From Porphyromonas uenonis 60-3 (GTDB lineage: Bacteria; Bacteroidota; Bacteroidia; Bacteroidales; Porphyromonadaceae): a DNA stretch of 64,000 bases. The DNA is taken from contig NZ_ACLR01000059.1 in assembly GCF_000174775.1 (NCBI RefSeq), forward strand, positions 1-64,000. The letters are read 5' to 3'. Below, piece by piece: positions 1-8,565 of this stretch. Each line of letters starts with the position of its first letter. The stretch's first letter is position 1. The position numbers and the translations under genes are program-made. The notes under the pieces are model-generated. The model made no database searches. It was not told the origin of the DNA and saw nothing but the letters and a program-made list of their open reading frames with translations.

Positions 1-109
1 GGCGAATCGCTGTGTTGCTTTCGGGATTCGGCTTCGGTCACATACGGAGGTATGCTCCCTTCAGACCTCACCCTCAGCGCCTTGCGCTTCATCCTTTTGC
101 AACAGTCTC
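1..109. repeat. Partial 175-bp MITE-like element (copy A)
   Basis: This is the right part of a repeat found complete at 13343-13517, 52040-52214, 52292-52466 and 61615-61789. It ends in the terminal inverted repeat TGCAACAGTCTC. It runs off the left edge of the window. The inner hairpin segment present in the full copies just before this terminus is missing, because the shared body joins directly to the terminus near position 95. Any reading frame inside it is an artefact of the repeat. Confidence 0.8.
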
Positions 110-142
110 ATATTTCGGACACTTTCCGACTAAATGGATTTT

Positions 143-300
143 CTCCCGAGGAAATGCAAATCCGCCACGGGGAAAACGGCAAATTCCTCCGAACTTTCAT
201 TTCATTCTTCCGAAGTTTCATTTCATTCTTCCGAACTTTTATTTCGATCTTCCGATGAATTTCTCATTGCCTCCGTGGAGGATTTGCATTTCCTCGGGAG
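143..300. repeat. 21-bp-period element with long inverted flanks (copy 1)
   Basis: A perfect 21-bp inverted repeat (143-163 against 280-300, beginning CTCCCGAGG) encloses an array of roughly three 21-bp units built on CCGAANTTTCATTTCATTCTT (about 198-260). Related elements lie at 17636-17812, 48323-48502 and 57181-57360. No gene is visible here. Function is unknown; folding into a long hairpin in RNA or DNA is possible. Confidence 0.75.
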
Positions 301-433
301 CTATTTGGTGAATTCTTCGAGGGCCAGATGTTTATGTCGAGAGGTTGGTAGCTCTAGGCACTGCTAACTAACACTCCTCGTATAACTTAGCCGAGGATTG
401 AGGCGGATATTGCAATTTCGTCCTTTACATTGT

Positions 434-690
434 GGTTTTAACGGGGACGGACGCACAGAGACGAGTAACGGCTGTAGGGACGCACGGTCGTGCGTCCGTT
501 GTGTCAGAGGTTACAGCGTTGTAGTTTTAACGGGGACGGACGCACAGATCGTGCGTCCCTACACGGGTTACACGTCTCGCTTTGACACAACGGACGCTCG
601 ACCGAGCGTCCCTACAACCGTTATACGTCCCGCCTTGATACAACGGACGCTCGATCGTGCGTTACTACAGCCGTTACACGTCACGCTAGA
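434..690. repeat. Cluster of GGACGC-type dispersed palindromes
   Basis: Several tandem or nested copies of a palindromic repeat with the hallmarks GTTTTAACGGGGACGGACGC, GGACGCTCGA..GAGCGTCC and CCCTACA. Single copies of the family occur at 4225-4333, 17517-17619 and 23899-23994. Each copy can form hairpins between GGACGCNC and GNGCGTCC. There is no credible coding region between the window start and 740. Confidence 0.75.
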
Positions 691-708
691 CGGGTGAGCG
701 CTTTTTTG

Positions 709-716
709 TACCTTTG
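709..716 (+). promoter_or_regulatory. Promoter -7 element TACCTTTG
   Basis: An exact match to the Bacteroidetes -7 consensus TAnnTTTG, 25 bp before the ATG at 741. No good TTG -33 box sits 19-21 bp upstream, so strength is uncertain. It directly follows the palindromic repeat cluster. Confidence 0.55.
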
Positions 717-740
717 ATCCGCAAGAGAGACTACAAAACA

Positions 741-1655
741 ATGACAAGAGAGACTTCTACCCAGAGCAGTACCGCTACGACCCACTACGACAAGAAGGTG
801 GCTATCGTGGGCGCTGGTTCTATGGGTCGTAGCATAGCCATCTGTCTGGCTATGCACCATATACCTACCGTCATACAGGCGCGCTCACTAGACCGTCAGA
901 AGCGAGCCATCCCACTCCTCGAGCAGTCGCTGGTGGAGTGCGGCGAACTCTTCGGCTGGAGCGATGCGGAGCGACAGGAGCTCCTCAGTCGCATCAAGGT
1001 GACCGTGGACAATGCTGACATTGTCTCCGCCAACCTAGTCATAGAGGCGTCTAGTGGCTCCCTCGAGGAGCACAAGGAGCTCTACCGAGACCTCGATGCT
1101 GTCCTGAGCGAGGAGACGATCATCGCTTCGATCACTTCGTCAATTAGCATCACGGAGCTGGGCAACGCTACGCAGCGTCCGTCGCTTGTGGCGGGGATGC
1201 ACTTTTTCAATCCGGTGCCACTCATTGATCTCGTCGAGATTGTTTCGTCACAGCACACCTCTCAGGAGACGCTCGAGCAGATCCAGGAGCTGTGCGATGC
1301 GATGGGCAAGGAGACTGTCTACGTCGAGGACTCGCCAGGCTACATCGTCAATCGTATGCTCATACCGATGATCAACGAGGCGATCACCGAGCTGGCGCAG
1401 GGCATCGGCTCTATCGAAGATATAGACCGTGCGATGCGCATTGGGGCTAGTCACCCGATGGGACCGCTAGAGCTGGCAGACTGGATCGGACTAGACACCT
1501 GTCTGGAGATCTTGGAGGGGCTCTTTGCGGAGTTTATGGATAGCAAGTATCGTCCGCACCCACTGCTACGTCGTAAGGTACGTGCCGGTCAACTCGGTCG
1601 CAAGGTGGGCGTAGGCTTTTACCGCTATACGCCAGAGGAGGAGGAAGAGTCTTAG
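741..1655 (+). CDS. 3-hydroxyacyl-CoA (3-hydroxybutyryl-CoA) dehydrogenase
   Basis: An NAD(P)-dependent oxidoreductase expected to interconvert 3-hydroxyacyl-CoA and 3-oxoacyl-CoA, as in butyrate-type fermentation. The 304-residue product has an N-terminal Rossmann motif GAGSMG near residue 25. The family signature HFFNPVPL follows, then SPGYIVNRML, with a C-terminal helical dimerisation domain containing HPMGPLELAD. Length is close to the usual 280-310. The ATG at 741 was chosen because the upstream in-frame TTG (714) overlaps the -7 promoter. It stands first in a short run with rnz (33-bp gap). Family assignment is firm; exact chain-length specificity is not visible. Confidence 0.9.
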   Translation: MTRETSTQSSTATTHYDKKVAIVGAGSMGRSIAICLAMHHIPTVIQARSLDRQKRAIPLLEQSLVECGELFGWSDAERQELLSRIKVTVDNADIVSANLVIEASSGSLEEHKELYRDLDAVLSEETIIASITSSISITELGNATQRPSLVAGMHFFNPVPLIDLVEIVSSQHTSQETLEQIQELCDAMGKETVYVEDSPGYIVNRMLIPMINEAITELAQGIGSIEDIDRAMRIGASHPMGPLELADWIGLDTCLEILEGLFAEFMDSKYRPHPLLRRKVRAGQLGRKVGVGFYRYTPEEEEES

Positions 1656-1688
1656 CCGTAGCTCCGTTTTTATAGCAACACGCTTGAG

Positions 1689-2600
1689 ATGCAAGTCAAG
1701 ATCCTCGGTTGTGGCTCTGCGCGTCCCACACGGCATCATCTACCGTCAGCGCAAGTGCTGACCGTCGCTGGGCATCACTACCTGATAGATGCTGGCGAGG
1801 GGGTGCAGCACTCGCTCATTATGGCGGGCTATAAGATGACACAGCTGGAGGCGCTCTTTATCTCTCATGCTCACGGGGATCACTGCTTCGGACTACCTGG
1901 TCTGCTTACCTCGATGGCACACGTAGGGCGCACGAAGCCGCTCACGATCGTGACGACTGCCGAGGTGGCCGACTTCATACGTTACATAGAGGCGCATCAT
2001 GTGGAGGAGAGTTCCTACGCGCTCTCTGTGACGATCGCGCCGAGTGACGAGGTTAGCCCGTCCATCTACACCGACGAGTGGATCACGGTCGACACGCTGC
2101 CCCTGCGTCACCGTACGAGTGCCGTCGGCTTCCTCTGCCGTGAGCACTGTATGCCGAGGAGGATCGATCCTGTGGCTACGAACTTTTACCAAATCCCTTA
2201 CAGCGCTATGCCAGCTCTGCAAATGGGGCTAGACTATGTCCCTCAAGGTGGCGGGCGCATCATCCCGAACCGTGAGCTGACGAAGCCTGGTCGCCCGCCC
2301 CGCTCCTACGCTTATCTCTCAGATACGCTCCCTGCGTGGCATCTGGTGGAGCAGATTCGTGGGGTGAACCTCCTCTACCACGAGAGCACCTACAGTGAAG
2401 AGTTTCTCGACCGTGCGGAGACTTACGGGCACTCGACGGCACGGCAAGCGGCAGAGGTGGCTAAGGCTGCCGAGGTAGGTCAACTGCTCTTGGGCCACTA
2501 CTCAGGACGCTATGACGATGTGTCGGTGCTACTGAAGGAGGCGCAAGAGGTCTTTCCCAATAGCTTTGCAGCACAAGAGGGGGATCTGTACGAAGTGTAA
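1689..2600 (+). CDS. rnz: Ribonuclease Z (tRNA 3' endonuclease)
   Basis: A zinc-dependent beta-lactamase-fold endonuclease that trims the 3' trailer of pre-tRNAs. At 303 residues it matches the short bacterial RNase Z form. The metal-binding motif SHAHGDHCFGLPG near residue 60 is intact. Further ligand motifs follow: LYHESTY around residue 230 and GHSTARQAA, then LLGHYSGRY near the C-terminus. The exosite-like region GGRIIPNRELTKPGRPPRSYAYLSD matches the family. It lies 33 bp after the acyl-CoA dehydrogenase and 33 bp before the flippase gene, so co-transcription is likely. Confidence 0.93.
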   Translation: MQVKILGCGSARPTRHHLPSAQVLTVAGHHYLIDAGEGVQHSLIMAGYKMTQLEALFISHAHGDHCFGLPGLLTSMAHVGRTKPLTIVTTAEVADFIRYIEAHHVEESSYALSVTIAPSDEVSPSIYTDEWITVDTLPLRHRTSAVGFLCREHCMPRRIDPVATNFYQIPYSAMPALQMGLDYVPQGGGRIIPNRELTKPGRPPRSYAYLSDTLPAWHLVEQIRGVNLLYHESTYSEEFLDRAETYGHSTARQAAEVAKAAEVGQLLLGHYSGRYDDVSVLLKEAQEVFPNSFAAQEGDLYEV

Positions 2601-2633
2601 TGCTTTACTCGAAAAACCGTTTATAGAAATCTT

Positions 2634-4178
2634 ATGAGTAGCCGTATCAAGAGTCTCTTTAAGGACACCGTCATCTACGGAGCGACAACTATGCTCAGTC
2701 GCTTCCTCGGCTGGGCGCTCTTCCCGCTCTATGTGTATCAGCTTCCCTCGCCAGCGGACTACGGTATCGTGACCAATCTGTATGCCTGGGTGGCACTGCT
2801 CCTGATCCTCCTAACGTATGGGATGGAGACGGGCTTCTTCCGCTTTAGCCGTGAGGGTGACGGGCGTAAGGTGTACGCTAATAGTTTGCGTACGCTAGGC
2901 ACCAGTTCGCTCCTCTTCCTCATCTTGGGCTTGCTCTTTGTCAAGCCAATCGGTGCGGCTCTCGGCTATGCGGATATGCTGCGCCCTGTGGCGATGCTCA
3001 TTGTGATCGTGGCGATCGATGCTTTCACCAGTATCCCCTTTGCCTATCTGCGCTACACCAATCAAGCCTTGCGCTATGGCTTGATCAAGATAGGCTACGT
3101 ACTCCTGACGGTGGCGCTCAATCTCTTCTTCCTACTGGTCTGTCCTTGGCTCCAGAGGGTCGCTCCAGGGGCGGTCGACTGGTGGTACGAGCCAGGGCTC
3201 GGGGTCGAGTATATCTTCCTCTCGAACATGATCGCCAACATCATCCTCCTGCTGGTCTTGATACCCTACATGAAAGAGGCGCGTGGCGGCGGGCGCTTCG
3301 ACTGGGGGCTCCTTCGTCGCATGCTCCACTACTCGCTGCCGATGGTCTTGCTCGGCATAGCGGGCAACTTCAACAAGATGGCGGACAAGATCATCTTTCC
3401 CTTGCTCTTTGCAGATCAAACCTTTGCCAATACGCAGCTCGGCATCTACAGCGCTGGGTACAAGATAGCGGTCGTGATCGTCATGTTTACGCAAGCCTTC
3501 CGCTTTGCTTACGAGCCATTTATCTTCCAGCGAGGCAAGGAGGGCGAGCTCTCGGCAGACGAGGAGGCGGCAGCGGAGCGCGAGCGTCGCATCACCTATG
3601 CTAAGGCGATGCACTACTACCTGCTCTCGGCGATCTTTATCTACGTAGCGGTGATGTGCTACCTTGACCTGCTCAAGGTGCTGATCAGTCCCGCCTACTA
3701 TGACGGGCTACGGGTCGTACCCTATGTGATGCTCGGGGAGGTGCTCTTCGGCATTTACTACAATCTATCGCTCTGGTACAAGCTGACCGACCGCACCTAC
3801 TGGGGTGGCATCATCTCCACGCTGGGCTGTCTGCTCACGGTGGCGATCATCGTGTGGGGAGCACCGCACTGGGGCTTCATGGCGTGTGCCTACGCCTCGG
3901 TGGTGAGCAACCTCCTGCTAGTACTCATCTCCTACTTCCTCGGGCGCAAGTACTACCCCGTACCGTACCGACTAGGGGCGACAGCGGGCTATCTCGCAGT
4001 GGGCGCCATCGCCGTGGGGCTCGTCTTGTGGATCTATGGCACGATGCCAGCGATGTGGATGCGTCTCTTACTCAGCACCGTGGTCTTTGTTGCGCTCACG
4101 GGGTATGTCGCTTGGCGCGAGCAACTGGGCAAAGCCTTTGCCCCGCTCCTGCGACGCCTGCGCCACAAAGCTTCGTAA
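2634..4178 (+). CDS. Polysaccharide/oligosaccharide flippase (Wzx/MATE-like)
   Basis: A 514-residue polytopic inner-membrane protein with about 12-14 hydrophobic segments. The N-terminus SLFKDTVIYGATTMLSRFLG is typical of the polysaccharide biosynthesis (MVF/Wzx-like) flippase family that moves lipid-linked sugars across the membrane. A charged cytoplasmic loop rich in Glu and Arg lies about residue 305-325 (KEGELSADEEAAAERE). No glycan genes are adjacent, so the lipid-linked substrate cannot be named. It is the last gene of the run before a palindromic repeat at 4225. Confidence 0.85.
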   Translation: MSSRIKSLFKDTVIYGATTMLSRFLGWALFPLYVYQLPSPADYGIVTNLYAWVALLLILLTYGMETGFFRFSREGDGRKVYANSLRTLGTSSLLFLILGLLFVKPIGAALGYADMLRPVAMLIVIVAIDAFTSIPFAYLRYTNQALRYGLIKIGYVLLTVALNLFFLLVCPWLQRVAPGAVDWWYEPGLGVEYIFLSNMIANIILLLVLIPYMKEARGGGRFDWGLLRRMLHYSLPMVLLGIAGNFNKMADKIIFPLLFADQTFANTQLGIYSAGYKIAVVIVMFTQAFRFAYEPFIFQRGKEGELSADEEAAAERERRITYAKAMHYYLLSAIFIYVAVMCYLDLLKVLISPAYYDGLRVVPYVMLGEVLFGIYYNLSLWYKLTDRTYWGGIISTLGCLLTVAIIVWGAPHWGFMACAYASVVSNLLLVLISYFLGRKYYPVPYRLGATAGYLAVGAIAVGLVLWIYGTMPAMWMRLLLSTVVFVALTGYVAWREQLGKAFAPLLRRLRHKAS

Positions 4179-4224
4179 AGCTAGCCTGAGCAACGGGTCG
4201 GCTCAACGTACTGACGTGTAGCGA

Positions 4225-4333
4225 CTTGTAGGGACGCACGCTCTGTGCGTCCGTTCCCGTCAAAAGCAACATCGTCAAGATCGTTCTACAACGGACGCCC
4301 TCCGACTCAACACTATCCGTGCGTCCCTACAAG
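4225..4333. repeat. GGACGC-type dispersed palindrome (copy 2)
   Basis: A single element bounded by CTTGTAGGGACGC and its inverse GCGTCCCTACAAG, with inner GGACGCAC/GTGCGTCC-like arms. It belongs to the family also seen at 434-690, 17517-17619 and 23899-23994. It sits just after the flippase stop codon and could act as a transcript-end hairpin. Nothing else is visible in 4179-4379. Confidence 0.75.
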
Positions 4334-4379
4334 GGCTATTCGTGAGATTTACGAGAATTGGAGAGAATGTGGCGCAACG

Positions 4380-4411
4380 TTGCCAAGGAGTCAAAGAATT
4401 CACTATCTTTG
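4380..4411 (+). promoter_or_regulatory. Promoter TTG-N21-TATCTTTG
   Basis: TTG at 4380-4382 and TATCTTTG at 4404-4411 are separated by 21 bp, matching the Bacteroidetes primary sigma consensus. It would drive the 4503 gene with an 85-nt leader, and probably the operon through addA. Confidence 0.7.
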
Positions 4412-4502
4412 TGTATTGACACGGGCGGTCTAGTACGAGAGAGTACGAGCTAGACTGACGTACCCGTGGCATACAGATTACAGACTAATAAACATATCGA
4501 TT

Positions 4503-5414
4503 ATGATGAATGATTTCGCAAGTTGGCTGACACCAGGTCAGAGTGTTCTTATAGTATCGAAGGATAGGACCTTCCGAGGCACCTTCCAGGCTGTTTGTGG
4601 CGACTACATAGTCCTCGAGAGTCGTCGTGGTGACCAGCATTTCATCCGTGAGGAGCTGATTGAGTCCTTTACGGTGTATCACAAGAGAGAGCGATCCGCT
4701 AGCTCGCTAAGAGACTCACTCGAAGAGGAGGAGCTCTCTGAGGAGCGTGACGTGAAGAAGCTATCCGATGAAGAGGCGATAGAGAGCCTGCTCTCACCTC
4801 TAGAGGGTTCTATAGACAAGGACAAAACCTACATATACAAGCCAGGCGACCGTATTCCACTCCCGGACAAGAATCAGATCAAGTCACACGCTGTCAAGCA
4901 ACAAAAGGCGGGTCCCAACCGATACCCTCGCAACTCTGCCGACAAGCCTACCCTCAGCGAGATCCTAGACGAAATAGAGGCGAGCGAGGACAGAGCAACT
5001 ATTCCCGAGGAAGATCTACAGATAGTGCGCCCTGCGGGTACGATCAAGATGCGGGAGAATATGAAGAAGTACGGCTTTATCGAGGCCTTTGATGAGGAGA
5101 AGACAAACTACTGGTTCCCCTTTAATGCGCTGACCGACGAAGATCTCAGCGTGACGGACGAGGTGGTCTTTTGCAAAGGATCAAACGAGAAGGGCTTCAC
5201 CGCTAGTGGCATTGCTTCGCCAGGCACCATCCATCGTCTGCTACTCCTCGTGGATTATATCCTGAAGACGAGATACTACAACTTCCCGATCGTGCTACCC
5301 CTCCTAGAGACGATGCGGGAGCAGTACCCCGACAATAAGAGTATTGAGGACAAGTATCAGGAGGTCAAGGAGCGGCAAGAGAGCTACAGCAAGCGCAAAG
5401 GCGGTGCTGAGTGA
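4503..5414 (+). CDS. Putative RNA-binding protein: Sm-like N-terminus, cold-shock-like C-terminus
   Basis: A 303-residue cytoplasmic protein I cannot name. Residues about 10-55 (GQSVLIVSKDRTFRGTF...DYIVLES) read like a small Sm/Hfq-type beta-barrel. A charged low-complexity linker follows (about 60-170, rich in E, K, D). Residues about 175-240 (GTIKMRENMKKYGFIEAF, then NYWFPFNAL and DEVVFCKGSNEKGFTASGI) resemble a cold-shock/S1-type OB domain. The C-terminus is helical. Two possible nucleic-acid-binding barrels suggest RNA binding, but this is inference from residue pattern only. It heads an operon-like run with the DUF4837 lipoprotein 26 bp downstream. A second Met follows immediately, so the start could be 4506. 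Confidence 0.6.
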   Translation: MMNDFASWLTPGQSVLIVSKDRTFRGTFQAVCGDYIVLESRRGDQHFIREELIESFTVYHKRERSASSLRDSLEEEELSEERDVKKLSDEEAIESLLSPLEGSIDKDKTYIYKPGDRIPLPDKNQIKSHAVKQQKAGPNRYPRNSADKPTLSEILDEIEASEDRATIPEEDLQIVRPAGTIKMRENMKKYGFIEAFDEEKTNYWFPFNALTDEDLSVTDEVVFCKGSNEKGFTASGIASPGTIHRLLLLVDYILKTRYYNFPIVLPLLETMREQYPDNKSIEDKYQEVKERQESYSKRKGGAE

Positions 5415-5440
5415 TTTACCCGCTATAAAGCGATAGACTT

Positions 5441-6493
5441 ATGAGACCTTTATATCAGATTGCGTCGCTCCTCGTGGCACTGCTGGCTGTGTGTAGTTGC
5501 TCGGATGGTGGCGGGAACACCTTCACTCAGGCTAGTGGTAAGCCAAACGAGGTGATGCTCGTCATGGATCGTGACTACCTAGCGGACTCTGTCGGCACGG
5601 CTGTCAAGGCGATGTTGCGAAGCTATGTACCCGCGATGCCTCAGATCGAGGAGCAGATGGACGTGACGACGGTGGACCCCAAAGACTTTGACACCTTCCT
5701 CCGCTATGTGCGCAACATCTTGATCGTAGACATCGATGCGGGACGCTATACGCAGAACAGCGTCAAGTTCGCTTACGACCAGTGGGCGCATGGACAGATT
5801 GTAGTGACGATACAGAGCCCCTCGCCAGACTCGGTCTGCTACTTGATGGCGGATCGTGGGCGTGCTGTGCTCAACCTATTCGTACGCCACGAGCTGGCGG
5901 TACAAGCGAGCAACTTGGTGAAGAACTTTAGCCACAAGGCTGACGAACTAGCGGTAAAGCATCTCGGCTACCATATCAACGCTCCCGAAGACATCGTCTC
6001 CTACAAGGTGGGCAAGAATTGTCTCTGGCTCTCCAACAATGCGATGCGTCGGCGCACCGACATGCTCCTCTACAAAGTGCCTTACCATGGTGAAGCTTTG
6101 ACGGCGCCTTACCTCGTGGCTCTACGCGACTCGGTCCTGGCGGTCAATGTGCCTGGACCTGTCGAGGGAAGTCATGCGGTCACGGCACCTCACATCTTGA
6201 TGACAAGACAGGTCTCCATCGAGGGACAGCCCTTACGCACTGAGCTACGTGGACTCTGGGAGCTACGTGGCGGAGGATCTATGGGCGGGCCATTCGTACA
6301 GCACGCATTCGTCACTCCTCAGGGTAACGAGCTGGTCGTTGCTGAGGCTTTTGTCTACCATCCCAATGAAGCTAAGCGAGATGTGATGCAACAGGTCGAG
6401 GCGGCGCTCTTCTCCGTAAGAGCTGACTCCGTCGAGCTGTGGGACGCTGAGCAAGTAGCACAGGCACGCTGGACGGCTTACACAACCTATTGA
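5441..6493 (+). CDS. DUF4837 family lipoprotein
   Basis: A 350-residue predicted lipoprotein. A hydrophobic signal ends in the lipobox-like AVCSCSD (residues about 15-22), so Cys-20 or nearby would be lipidated. The region KPNEVMLVMDRDY, followed by FLRYVRNILIVDID, matches what I recall of DUF4837, a Bacteroidetes-only family of unknown function. Two internally similar halves are plausible but were not tested. It lies between the Sm-like gene and pdxA (7-bp gap), so it is co-transcribed with both. No enzymatic motif is evident. Confidence 0.8.
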   Translation: MRPLYQIASLLVALLAVCSCSDGGGNTFTQASGKPNEVMLVMDRDYLADSVGTAVKAMLRSYVPAMPQIEEQMDVTTVDPKDFDTFLRYVRNILIVDIDAGRYTQNSVKFAYDQWAHGQIVVTIQSPSPDSVCYLMADRGRAVLNLFVRHELAVQASNLVKNFSHKADELAVKHLGYHINAPEDIVSYKVGKNCLWLSNNAMRRRTDMLLYKVPYHGEALTAPYLVALRDSVLAVNVPGPVEGSHAVTAPHILMTRQVSIEGQPLRTELRGLWELRGGGSMGGPFVQHAFVTPQGNELVVAEAFVYHPNEAKRDVMQQVEAALFSVRADSVELWDAEQVAQARWTAYTTY

Positions 6494-6500
6494 ACGATTT

Positions 6501-7574
6501 ATGACTGACAGAAGAATTGTGGTCGGGATAACTCACGGCGACATCAACGGAACGAGCTACGAGCTACTGCTCAAGCTCTTCAACCGCAATGGCGTGACCG
6601 ACCTCTTTACACCTATTATATACGGATCTCCACGTATCGCTGCGTACTACAGTAAGGCACTACAGATGGAGCGTGCGTCGTGGCATCTGATCACTGACGC
6701 GGAGGAGGCGGAGCCCGACGTGGTCAACGTGATTGACGTGGTGGGTGACGAGATTGACGTGACACCTGGCAAGGTGACGGAGCCTGCGGGCTTAGCTGCC
6801 CTAGCTGCCTTAGAGAGAGCCACGAGCGACATTAACCGTGGTGCGATAGATGTCTTGGTCACCTGTCCGATCAATAAGTCGGCCATGCCACAAGACCGCT
6901 TCCCCTACAAAGGACACACCGCCTACCTAGGCGTGGCTTGCGGACAGGGCAAGGAACCCCTGATGATCCTCGCAGCGCCTTCGGGTCTGCGGGTTGCACT
7001 GGTATCAACGCACGATCCCATTAGCCAAGTGCCCAAGGTCATCACTCAGAGACGAGTCCTCAAGACTTTGGAGATCCTAGACGAAGCGCTGCGACGTGAC
7101 TTCCTGATCTCTTCGCCTCGCATAGCGGTCCTCGGGCTCAACCCACACGCTGGGGACAACGGACTGATCGGCTCCGAGGAGCTAGAGGTCATCGCTCCGT
7201 CTATCGCCATTGCGCAGCGGGAGATGGGGATCTATGCTTTTGGACCTTTCTCGACCGATGGTTTCTGGGGCTCGGGAGCTTATCAGCAGTACGATGCGGT
7301 CTTGGCTATGTATCACGATCAGGGCTTAGCCCCCTTCAAGCTACTACACCTACACGATGGGGTTAACGTGACGGCTGGACTACCTATCATACGTACCTCG
7401 CCTGACCACGGCACGGGCTACGATATCGTGATGCAAGGCATCGCCAACGAGCAGGCGCTTATGGAGTCTATCTACATGGCTATAGACCTTTACCGCCATC
7501 GCATGGCAGACGATGAGGCGCGTAGCAATGTGCTACCTAAGCTCTACAAGAACAAACGAGGAGATAACGAGTAA
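6501..7574 (+). CDS. pdxA: 4-hydroxythreonine-4-phosphate dehydrogenase
   Basis: Oxidises 4-phosphohydroxythreonine in the DXP-dependent route to pyridoxal phosphate. The 357-residue protein shows the PdxA signatures: N-terminal VGITHGDINGTSYELL, TCPINKSAM (lysine near the active site), FPYKGHTAYL with a metal-binding His, GLNPHAGDNG, YHDQGLAPFK with a metal-binding His, and RTSPDHGTGYDI. GDINGTSYE replaces the more usual GDPAGIGPE, as in other Bacteroidetes copies I recall. It fits with pdxB at 50573. It abuts the next gene with no spacing. Confidence 0.93.
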   Translation: MTDRRIVVGITHGDINGTSYELLLKLFNRNGVTDLFTPIIYGSPRIAAYYSKALQMERASWHLITDAEEAEPDVVNVIDVVGDEIDVTPGKVTEPAGLAALAALERATSDINRGAIDVLVTCPINKSAMPQDRFPYKGHTAYLGVACGQGKEPLMILAAPSGLRVALVSTHDPISQVPKVITQRRVLKTLEILDEALRRDFLISSPRIAVLGLNPHAGDNGLIGSEELEVIAPSIAIAQREMGIYAFGPFSTDGFWGSGAYQQYDAVLAMYHDQGLAPFKLLHLHDGVNVTAGLPIIRTSPDHGTGYDIVMQGIANEQALMESIYMAIDLYRHRMADDEARSNVLPKLYKNKRGDNE

Positions 7575-8561
7575 ATGCAAAGAGCGACAAAGGATATGGA
7601 GCGCATCAATGGACTCATAGCTCGCAAAGGGATAAGACCCATGACTGATCGCATAGCCCGCGAAGTGCTGGTGCGTACAGACTTTGCCGAGGCTCACTAC
7701 ATGTCTATGCTGGCGATGCTCATGGGCGTCGTCGCAGCCTTCACACTGCTTGACCCGATCTCTCTGTGGAGCAGTATCGTTGGCACGGTAGTCATACTGC
7801 TGGCTCTGATACTCAACGAAACAGCCTACTCAGTAGAGCGACAGCGCGTCACGAGACAGACGGTTCCAGCGCTTAGCAAGCAGGTTGTCGTCTGGTTCAC
7901 AGCCACGCCGATCGTCATACAGCTGGCGCTCCTCGTCTCCTTGCCGATACGCATCAGCACCTACCCGCCAGAGGAGGCAGGCGCTACGGGCATCTCGGAC
8001 TGGTGGTACGTTGCCCCAGCGCTTATCGTCATACTCCTCTACCTCTATCAGCTACTCATCGAGTACTTCGTCAGGTACTCCCAGCGCAGTATGTCTGCAC
8101 AGCTAGAGGCTCATCACTACGCTCCACTCTTTGCCTACCGATACCAACGAGGCTATCAGGCGACCAGTCCTAAAGAGCCCGAGGGCAAATGGTCTAGACG
8201 TGCGCTCTATCGCTTACTCACACTCTGGGAAGTTCTTCTCCCGTGGCACTACCGGCTACAGTCGCTACTCTATCGGCATGCGCATCAGGAAGGCGTGCCA
8301 GCGCAGTTTGTCCAGCAGATGCCTCAGTACAAGCGTGGTGTCGACGTCACGCTAGGTCTGCTCAGCAACTACAACCGCTGGGTGCTCCTCGTCCTCACTT
8401 TGGCCTTCCGATGGGAACTTTGGTACCTAGTCGTGACAGGTGTCGTCCTCTCGCTGATCACCCTAGGCGTGCATCTCTACCTAGAGTCTGAGTACCGCAA
8501 GCTTTACCAGGGTCTCAGCGACAACATACAGCGAAAGGAGCAGCCTGAGTCTCCGCAATAG
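7575..8561 (+). CDS. Hypothetical membrane protein
   Basis: A 328-residue protein with no family I recognise. It has about five or six hydrophobic segments: two near residues 45-80, one at about 105-130, one at about 143-165 and two at about 263-305. A basic, cytoplasm-like region (residues about 170-260) separates them. The ATG directly follows the pdxA stop codon, and addA starts 4 bp after its end, so it is translationally coupled on both sides. An alternative start at 7611 (MERING) is possible. The sequence gives no hint of substrate or enzymatic role. Confidence 0.75.
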   Translation: MQRATKDMERINGLIARKGIRPMTDRIAREVLVRTDFAEAHYMSMLAMLMGVVAAFTLLDPISLWSSIVGTVVILLALILNETAYSVERQRVTRQTVPALSKQVVVWFTATPIVIQLALLVSLPIRISTYPPEEAGATGISDWWYVAPALIVILLYLYQLLIEYFVRYSQRSMSAQLEAHHYAPLFAYRYQRGYQATSPKEPEGKWSRRALYRLLTLWEVLLPWHYRLQSLLYRHAHQEGVPAQFVQQMPQYKRGVDVTLGLLSNYNRWVLLVLTLAFRWELWYLVVTGVVLSLITLGVHLYLESEYRKLYQGLSDNIQRKEQPESPQ

Positions 8562-8565
8562 TGCT

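Noticed and set aside
714-740. TTG at 714 as start of the acyl-CoA dehydrogenase
   Set aside because: It lies within the -7 box TACCTTTG, so transcription would begin after it. The ATG at 741 fits the family's N-terminus.
3132-3614. Long antisense frames over the flippase (and over relA at 14209-14652)
   Set aside because: They mirror the high-GC third positions of the real genes, contain no known domain and lack promoters.
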